A stretch of 64,000 nucleotides of DNA from positions 186,001-250,000 of the forward strand of contig NZ_STGG01000010.1 in the NCBI RefSeq assembly GCF_005222695.1. The letters run 5' to 3'. Both the position numbers and the translations under genes were made by a program. Position 1 is the first letter of the stretch, and each line of letters begins with the position of its first letter. Origin of the DNA: Massilia sp. HP4 (GTDB taxonomy: Bacteria > Pseudomonadota > Gammaproteobacteria > Burkholderiales > Burkholderiaceae_D). The notes beneath the pieces are model-generated. The model searched no databases, was not told the origin of the DNA, and saw only the letters and a list, made by a program, of their open reading frames with translations. Shown piece by piece: positions 58,166-64,000 of the stretch.

Positions 58166-59398
58166 TTATTGCTTCGCTTTGTAGTTGCGCACGGCGTTCA
58201 GGCTGTCGGCCAGCGTCGGCATCTCGATCGTCAGGTTGTTGGCCTGGACCTGGCGCAGCGCGGCCTGGGCCGACTGCGTCACACGCGCGCGCGTGTCGAA
58301 ATACTTGAGCAGCATGGACTGGGCCGTGGCCAGGTCGTCGCGGAAGGTCGCCTCGTTGCGCGACAACAGCGCCAGGCGCGCGTTCAGCAGGCGCAGCTTG
58401 AGGTTCTCGCGCACGAAGAACGTTTCGCTCGGCGACAGCATCAGCGCCTCGGGCTCCTCGACGCTGCGCACCCGGATCAGCTGGCGCACGTCGTCCCACA
58501 TCTCCTGGCTCCAGAGCTGCCAGGTATCGAGCATGCGCCGGCCCACGCCCAGCGCCTGCGCCGGCTCCGTGGCCACCGCGGCGGCAGCCGCCTCGCCCTT
58601 GCGCCCGGTGCGCACCGGCGCCACCGGCAGCAGCGGCTTCTCGTCGGACAGCAGCGGCAGCGTATCCACCTGGCCGATCACGTGATCGAGGCGCACCGCC
58701 ACGCCGGCCAGGTCCACCGCCGGCAAGCCCTTCAGTTTTTCGATATCGCCGGCGATCGCGCGCCGGATGGTGAGAAATTGTGGCGTATCCGAGCGAGAGA
58801 CCGCGCGGTCGGCGTTCTGCAGCGCGATCAGCGCGCCCTGCACATTGCCGGCCAGTTGCAGCTGCTGGCTGGCGGTCGACAACACCTGCTCGATCTCGGT
58901 CAGCGCCCACTCGTCGCGATTCTGCGACAGGTCTTTATACAACTGCTCGAGCGCCACCTGCTGGCTCTGGGCCTCGCTCTGGCGGCTTTCGAGCACGCCG
59001 ACCTTGATCTGCAGCTCCTTGGACTGGTCGGCCACGTCGCGCGCCAGCGCCGCCGTCTCGGCATTGACCGCATTGCCCTTCTGGAGACTGCGCGCCATGT
59101 CCTGGCGCAGCGAGTTGATGCGGTTGTGCGATGAGTAGGTCTGCAACGCCAGCAGCACGGCCAGGGCGATCACGGCCAGCGGCAAGGGCCGCGCGATGCG
59201 GTCGAACATGCCGGGACCGCCCGGTTCAAGCATGCGCGGCGCGGCCGGCACGCCCGCCGACGGCGGGATGCCGCCGCCAGCCGCACCTGGTGGTGGCGGC
59301 GTCGGGCCCGGCGGCGCGCCGGCGCCCTCGGGCTTGTGGAGGCTCGGCGCGGGCACGTTGGCCTGCGGTTGATCTGGATTGTTCGGCAATTCGTTCAT
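58166..59398 (-). CDS. hemX: HemX-like protein (uroporphyrinogen-III C-methyltransferase family)
   Basis: A 410-residue protein with a Pro/Gly-rich N-terminal tail (about 10-60), one membrane helix (about 72-90, IARPLPLAVIALAVLLAL) and a periplasmic coiled-coil part. It is in the HemX family; the methyltransferase label is historical, and a scaffold role is more likely. Its ATG shares bases with the hemD stop (TAATG). Confidence 0.92.
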   Translation of the reverse strand: MNELPNNPDQPQANVPAPSLHKPEGAGAPPGPTPPPPGAAGGGIPPSAGVPAAPRMLEPGGPGMFDRIARPLPLAVIALAVLLALQTYSSHNRINSLRQDMARSLQKGNAVNAETAALARDVADQSKELQIKVGVLESRQSEAQSQQVALEQLYKDLSQNRDEWALTEIEQVLSTASQQLQLAGNVQGALIALQNADRAVSRSDTPQFLTIRRAIAGDIEKLKGLPAVDLAGVAVRLDHVIGQVDTLPLLSDEKPLLPVAPVRTGRKGEAAAAAVATEPAQALGVGRRMLDTWQLWSQEMWDDVRQLIRVRSVEEPEALMLSPSETFFVRENLKLRLLNARLALLSRNEATFRDDLATAQSMLLKYFDTRARVTQSAQAALRQVQANNLTIEMPTLADSLNAVRNYKAKQ

Positions 59399-60180
59399 TA
59401 TTGTGATTGTAACGCTGCTAGTATGCGTGCATCTCCGGATCCCGTCAGGGTCACGTGGCGCAGGCCCAGGGCGTGCGCCGTCTCGGCAATCCGCGCATGG
59501 GGCACGACCAGGCGCTGCTGCTGGAACTGCGAGCGCAATTGCTCGCTACCCGGCTCCAGCGCATTGACCAGCCCCGCCAGCCCGCGCAGGGCTTCCGAGC
59601 TCGTGATTATCCAGTCGTTTGGCTGCGCCAGCAAGGCGCGCAATCGTGCGGCCAACTCTTGCGTCAATACAGGCGTGCTGCGGCGGTAGGCCGCGACCGC
59701 CTCGACCATGGCGCCGGCCGCCCGCAAGGCGTCGGCCAGCAGCTCGCGCCCGCCATCGCCGCGCACGATCAGCACGCGCCGGCCCGCGAAGGCGGCCAGG
59801 TCCAGGCTCAGTAACAGGTGTTCCGAATCGCTGTGGGCGGCATCCAGCGGGCTGTGGATCGTGTAGCGCGGCGCCGCCACGCCATGGCGCGCCAGCGCGG
59901 CGCGGCTGCCCTCGCCCACGACCGCCAGCGGCACTTCAGGCGGCCAACCGTCCAGGCAGGAAAACGCGGCATCGACCGCATTGGGCGACACAAACACCAC
60001 CATGGCATGCTCGTGCAGCCGCGCCAGTGCGGCGCGCAGGGGCGCCGGTTCGTCGACCGGGCCGATCTCGAGCAGCGGCAGGATCTCGGCCGTGCGGCCG
60101 CTGGCACGCACCGCCTGCGCCAGGCCATCGGCCTGGGCCCGCGGGCGGGTAACGATCACGATGCGATCCAGCTCAGGCAT
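59398..60180 (-). CDS. hemD: uroporphyrinogen-III synthase
   Basis: Cyclises hydroxymethylbilane to uroporphyrinogen III. The 260-residue protein has the two-domain HemD fold, with [20 protein letters not shown] at the N-terminus and [14 protein letters not shown] and [21 protein letters not shown] in the second half. It overlaps hemC by 8 bases; the ATG at 60180 fits the family start. Confidence 0.93.
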   Translation of the reverse strand: MPELDRIVIVTRPRAQADGLAQAVRASGRTAEILPLLEIGPVDEPAPLRAALARLHEHAMVVFVSPNAVDAAFSCLDGWPPEVPLAVVGEGSRAALARHGVAAPRYTIHSPLDAAHSDSEHLLLSLDLAAFAGRRVLIVRGDGGRELLADALRAAGAMVEAVAAYRRSTPVLTQELAARLRALLAQPNDWIITSSEALRGLAGLVNALEPGSEQLRSQFQQQRLVVPHARIAETAHALGLRHVTLTGSGDARILAALQSQ

Positions 60181-61168
60181 CCTCGGCCGCATCGACGCGG
60201 CAAGCGGCCAGGATCGCGTTGGCGTCCTGCTGCGCCAGCAGCTCGGACACCTGTTCGCCCAGGTATTCAGGCTGCTCGGCGGCGCCGGCCACCTCGGCAT
60301 GCGCGCTGCGCTTGCCGTCTGGCGTTGCAACCATGGCGCGCAGGCGCATCTGGCCGTCCTGCACGGTGGCATAGGCCGCCAGCGGAATCTGGCAGCTGCC
60401 GCCAAAGATGCGCGACACCTTGCGCTCGGCCAGCACCGCTTGCGCGGTCTCGACGTGGTTCAGCGGCGCCAGCACGGCGCGCAGGTCGACCCCATCGCTG
60501 CGGTCGGCACTCAGGATCTCGATCGCCATCGCGCCCTGGCCGGCCGCCGGCAGGGAGAGTTCGGGCTCGAGCAGCGCACGGATGCGCTGCGGCAGCCCGA
60601 GGCGCTTGAGGCCCGCCGCAGCCAGAATGATGGCCGCGTAGTCGCCGCGATCGAGCTTGCCGAGGCGCGTATCCAGGTTGCCGCGCAGCGGCTGGATTAC
60701 AAGGTGCGGATAGCGCGCCGCGATCAGCGACTGGCGGCGCAGGCTGCTGGTGCCGACCACGGCGCCGGCCGGCAGCGCATCGAGGCTGGCGTAGTCGTTC
60801 GACACGAAGGCGTCGCGCGGGTCTTCGCGCTCGAGCACGGCCGCCAGCTCGAAGCCTTCGGGCAGCTCCATCGGCACATCCTTGAGCGAGTGCACGGCCA
60901 GGTCGGCCCGGCCCTCGGCCATCGCGACCTCGAGTTCCTTGACGAACAGGCCCTTGCCGCCGACCTTGGACAGCGTACGGTCGAGGATCTGGTCGCCCCG
61001 TGTTGTCATTCCCAGAATTTCGACGCTACATTCTGGATATAATGCGGCGAGCCGGTCGCGCACGTGCTCCGCCTGCCACATGGCCAGGCGGCTCTCGCGG
61101 GATGCGATAATCAGTTTTGTCGGCGCCTGGGGCGCCGTTCCGGACACTTGCTGTATGGCGTTTAACAC
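60173..61168 (-). CDS. hemC: porphobilinogen deaminase (hydroxymethylbilane synthase)
   Basis: Condenses four porphobilinogens using a dipyrromethane cofactor. The 331-residue protein has [40 protein letters not shown] and GRGDYAA-like [17 protein letters not shown]; the cofactor Cys lies in [12 protein letters not shown]. First gene of the hemCDXY operon, divergent from ppc across 137 bases. Confidence 0.97.
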   Translation of the reverse strand: MLNAIQQVSGTAPQAPTKLIIASRESRLAMWQAEHVRDRLAALYPECSVEILGMTTRGDQILDRTLSKVGGKGLFVKELEVAMAEGRADLAVHSLKDVPMELPEGFELAAVLEREDPRDAFVSNDYASLDALPAGAVVGTSSLRRQSLIAARYPHLVIQPLRGNLDTRLGKLDRGDYAAIILAAAGLKRLGLPQRIRALLEPELSLPAAGQGAMAIEILSADRSDGVDLRAVLAPLNHVETAQAVLAERKVSRIFGGSCQIPLAAYATVQDGQMRLRAMVATPDGKRSAHAEVAGAAEQPEYLGEQVSELLAQQDANAILAACRVDAAEDA

Positions 61169-61305
61169 TCGAGTTCTTCCACTGTCATTGGGCCGACCCG
61201 GACGATGCCAGTAAACGGTCCCTGCATAAGATCACAAATTTTATCATGGGGCATCCTGCAGATCGTGGCCAACCGCCATCGCACAATCTATTACTTGTGG
61301 TCGAT

Positions 61306-64000
61306 ATGGACAATCCTGCTGCACTCGTAGTACCAGCCGGCGCCGACAAGGACGCGCCGCTCAAAGAAGACATCCGCCTGCTCGGCCGCCTGCTGGGCGA
61401 CGTGCTGCGCGACCAGGAAGGCGACGCGGTGTTCGACATCGTCGAAACCATCCGCCAGACCGCCGTGCGCTTCCGCCGCGACGACGACCCGGACGCCGGC
61501 GAAGAGCTGGCCACCCTGCTGCACAAGCTCACCCGCGAACAGACCATCTCGGTGGTGCGCGCCTTCTCGTATTTTTCGCACCTGGCCAATATCGCCGAAG
61601 ACCAGCACCACAACCGCCGCCGCCGCGCCCACCTGCTCAAGGGTTCGGCGCCGCGCTCGGGCAGCATCGGCTATGCGCTGGGCAAGCTGGCAGAAGCGGG
61701 CATCAAGCGTGAAGCAGTCGACGAATTCTTCCGCGATGCCCTGATCTCGCCGGTACTCACCGCCCACCCGACCGAGGTGCAGCGCAAGAGCATCCTGGAC
61801 GCCGAACACGATATCGCGCGCCTGCTGGCCGAGCGCGACCAGCCGCAAACGCCCAAGGAACGCCGCCGCAACGAGCAGCTGCTGCACGCCCGCATCGCCA
61901 CCCTGTGGCAGACGCGCATGCTGCGCTACTCCAAGCTGACCGTGGCCGACGAGATCGACAACGCCCTGTCCTACTACCGCATCACCTTCCTGCGCGAAGT
62001 GCCAGCCCTGTACGACGACATCGCGCTCGAAGTGGCCGAACAGTATGGTGGCGAGCCGCAGGCCGCGCACGCTTCCTTCCTGCAGATGGGCAGCTGGATC
62101 GGCGGCGACCGCGACGGCAACCCGAACGTCAACGCCGACACCATGCGCCATGCACTCACGCGCCAGTCGACCACCATCCTCGACTTCTACCTCGACGAAG
62201 TGCATGCGCTGGGCGCCGAGCTGTCGGCCTCCACCCTGCTGGTGAAGGTGACGCCGGCGCTCGAACAGCTGGCGGACGCCTCGCCCGACGCCTCGCCGCA
62301 CCGCAGCGACGAACCGTATCGGCGCGCACTGATCGGCATCTATGCGCGCCTGGCCGCCACCGCGCGCGAGGTGGGCGTGGGCCACATCCTGCGCAAGGAA
62401 GTCGGCCACGCCGCGCCCTACCTCGACCCGGAACTGTTCGCGGCCGACCTCGAAGTGCTGGCCGACTCGCTGCGCCAGAACCACGGCGCCATGCTGGTCC
62501 AGCCGCGCCTGGCCGGCCTGCTGCGCGCGGCGCGTATCTTCGGCTTCCACCTGGCCTCGCTCGACATGCGCCAGAGTTCGGACATCCACGAGCGCGTGCT
62601 GGCCGAGCTGTTCGCACGCGCCGGCGTCGAAGCCGACTATGCGGGGATGAAAGAAGAAGACAAGCGCGCGCTGATCCTGCGCGAGCTGGCGCAGTCGCGG
62701 CCCCTGTTCTCGCCCTACGAAAGCTATGGCGACGAGACCAATTCGGAGCTGGCGATCCTGCGCTGTGCGCGCGAGATCCGCCTGCGCTACGGCCCGCGCG
62801 CGATCCGCAACTACATCATCTCGCACACCGAGACCGTGTCCGACCTGCTCGAAGTGCTGCTGCTGCAGAAGGAGACCGGCCTGATGCGGGTGAGCGCAGG
62901 CGCCAACGATGCGATGGTGATCCCGCTGTTCGAAACCATCCCTGACCTGCAGCGCGCCGCCGGCATCATGGACGAGTGGATGTCGATTCCGCTGGTCTCG
63001 AGCCTGATCGGGAAACAGGGCCGGCTGCAGGAAGTCATGCTCGGCTATTCCGATTCGAACAAGGACGGCGGTTTCCTGACCTCGAACTGGGAGCTGTACC
63101 AGGCTGAATTGAAACTGGTCGAGGTCTTCGAGCGCCACCAGGTCAAACTCCGCCTGTTCCATGGCCGCGGCGGCACCGTCGGCCGCGGCGGCGGCCCGAG
63201 CTACGATGCGATCCGCGCCCAGCCGCCCGGCACCGTCAACGGCCAGATCCGCCTGACCGAACAGGGCGAGATCATCGCCTCGAAATTCTCGAATCCCGAG
63301 ATCGGCCGCCGCAACCTAGAGCTGCTGGTCGCGGCGACCTTGGAAGCGAGCCTGACACCGAACGCCGCCGGCAGCGGCTGCGAGGCCGAACGCCTGAAAC
63401 GCTTCGAGTCGGTCATGGCCGAGCTGTCGAACCGCGCCTACAAGGCCTACCGCGACCTGGTGTACGAGACGCCGGGCTTCACCGACTACTTCTTCGAAGC
63501 GACGCCGATCGCCGAGATCGCGGAACTGAACCTCGGTTCGCGCCCCGCCTCGCGCAAGTCGACCCGCCGCATCGAAGACCTGCGCGCGATCCCCTGGGGC
63601 TTCTCGTGGGGCCAGTGCCGCCTGCTGCTGCCGGGCTGGTTCGGGTTCGCGTCAAGCGTGACGAGCTGGCTTGGAGATGACAACGTCGACGGCGACCGCG
63701 AGAGCAAGCTGGAAGAGCTGCGCGCCATGTACCGCGACTGGCCGTTCTTCGCCACCCTGCTGTCGAATATGGACATGGTGCTGGCCAAGACCGACCTGGC
63801 GATCGCCTCGCGCTATGCGGGCCTGGTGGCCGACGTGGGCCTGCGCGAGCGCATCTTCCGCCGCATCGCCGCCGAACACGGCGAGACGATCCGCTGCCTG
63901 GAAGCGATCACCGGCGCCACCGAGCGCCTGGCCGGCAATCCGCTGCTGGCAAGGTCGATCCAGAACCGGTTCGCCTATCTCGATCCGCTGAATCACTTGC
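61306..64000 (+). CDS. ppc: phosphoenolpyruvate carboxylase, 3' end missing
   Basis: Carboxylates PEP to oxaloacetate. About 898 residues are visible and the gene runs off the right edge. Catalytic segments: LTAHPTEVQRKS with His154 (equivalent to E. coli His138), GSWIGGDRDGNP, LGYSDSNKDGGF and HGRGGTVGRGGGPSYDA. The ATG at 61306 gives MDNPAAL; an in-frame GTG lies three codons upstream. It is divergent from hemC. Confidence 0.96.
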   Translation, partial: MDNPAALVVPAGADKDAPLKEDIRLLGRLLGDVLRDQEGDAVFDIVETIRQTAVRFRRDDDPDAGEELATLLHKLTREQTISVVRAFSYFSHLANIAEDQHHNRRRRAHLLKGSAPRSGSIGYALGKLAEAGIKREAVDEFFRDALISPVLTAHPTEVQRKSILDAEHDIARLLAERDQPQTPKERRRNEQLLHARIATLWQTRMLRYSKLTVADEIDNALSYYRITFLREVPALYDDIALEVAEQYGGEPQAAHASFLQMGSWIGGDRDGNPNVNADTMRHALTRQSTTILDFYLDEVHALGAELSASTLLVKVTPALEQLADASPDASPHRSDEPYRRALIGIYARLAATAREVGVGHILRKEVGHAAPYLDPELFAADLEVLADSLRQNHGAMLVQPRLAGLLRAARIFGFHLASLDMRQSSDIHERVLAELFARAGVEADYAGMKEEDKRALILRELAQSRPLFSPYESYGDETNSELAILRCAREIRLRYGPRAIRNYIISHTETVSDLLEVLLLQKETGLMRVSAGANDAMVIPLFETIPDLQRAAGIMDEWMSIPLVSSLIGKQGRLQEVMLGYSDSNKDGGFLTSNWELYQAELKLVEVFERHQVKLRLFHGRGGTVGRGGGPSYDAIRAQPPGTVNGQIRLTEQGEIIASKFSNPEIGRRNLELLVAATLEASLTPNAAGSGCEAERLKRFESVMAELSNRAYKAYRDLVYETPGFTDYFFEATPIAEIAELNLGSRPASRKSTRRIEDLRAIPWGFSWGQCRLLLPGWFGFASSVTSWLGDDNVDGDRESKLEELRAMYRDWPFFATLLSNMDMVLAKTDLAIASRYAGLVADVGLRERIFRRIAAEHGETIRCLEAITGATERLAGNPLLARSIQNRFAYLDPLNHL

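Noticed and set aside
56889-58910. 673-codon minus-strand frame across hemY and part of hemX
   Set aside because: Same strand but another frame; Gly/Arg/Ala-rich without motifs, while the hemY/hemX frames fit their families.
61291-63162. 623-codon minus-strand frame opposite ppc
   Set aside because: Antisense shadow of the intact ppc reading frame, which contains all catalytic motifs.

Overview
The window is high-GC, tightly packed bacterial chromosome and looks like a betaproteobacterium of the Oxalobacteraceae (Massilia/Duganella-like). The evidence is the run trxB | ftsK-lolA-rarA-serS with tRNA-Ser, the hemC-hemD-hemX-hemY block beside ppc and ppa, the nadE-glnB pair, a PEP-CTERM protein, and a perfect match to the PHB-regulator (PhbF) box described in Herbaspirillum. 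This placement is inference from gene content, not from a database search. No rRNA, CRISPR array, prophage or insertion sequence was seen.

Layout. 1-2000: 5' part of ackA, then pta, read leftwards, facing an isochorismatase-family hydrolase. 2037-6593: an arsenic island with a divergent arsR, an ArsR-ArsC fusion, arsC, arsB, arsH and an arsN1-type acetyltransferase. 6600-11855: a mosaic transporter pseudogene, a GT9 glycosyltransferase, and a DJ-1/flavoprotein/multi-histidine membrane protein operon facing an Rrf2 regulator. 11983-20452: tRNA-Ser, serS, rarA, lolA, ftsK, trxB and an Smr protein (housekeeping). 20592-29124: bacteriophytochrome kinase, DUF1176 protein, TRIC-like channel, an orphan secreted protein, glnB, nadE and a FemAB-like acyltransferase. 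29227-32317: a frameshifted propeller-type histidine kinase and a 42-residue peptide. 32447-42783: malonate catabolism (mdcA-C-D-E-G-B-H, a MatC-like carrier, an MdcR-like LysR) with a GbsR/MarR regulator-epimerase pair embedded. 42827-52149: LysR, TonB receptor, alpha/beta hydrolase and a five-gene HAAT-type ABC importer, a likely self-contained uptake system. 52268-56211: FAD monooxygenase, then a PEP-CTERM protein, a small secreted protein and a PA-domain zinc protease. 56308-64000: ppa, the hemCDXY operon (leftwards) and ppc, which runs off the right edge.

How the parts work together. The ars genes give arsenate reduction (two thiol reductases), arsenite efflux (ArsB), organoarsenical oxidation (ArsH) and probable arsinothricin acetylation (ArsN1), under two ArsR boxes. 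The mdc genes form a malonate decarboxylase: carrier uptake, prosthetic-group synthesis (MdcB/MdcG), loading (MdcH), acyl exchange (MdcA) and decarboxylation (MdcD/MdcE) on the MdcC carrier. The TonB receptor would bring an unknown ligand through the outer membrane, the hydrolase may cleave it, and the ABC importer would take up it or its product.

Least explained parts: the Rrf2-controlled redox operon with an IscR-type-1-like operator, the TonB/hydrolase/HAAT locus with GTGCAC palindromes, and the PEP-CTERM/secreted-protease trio.
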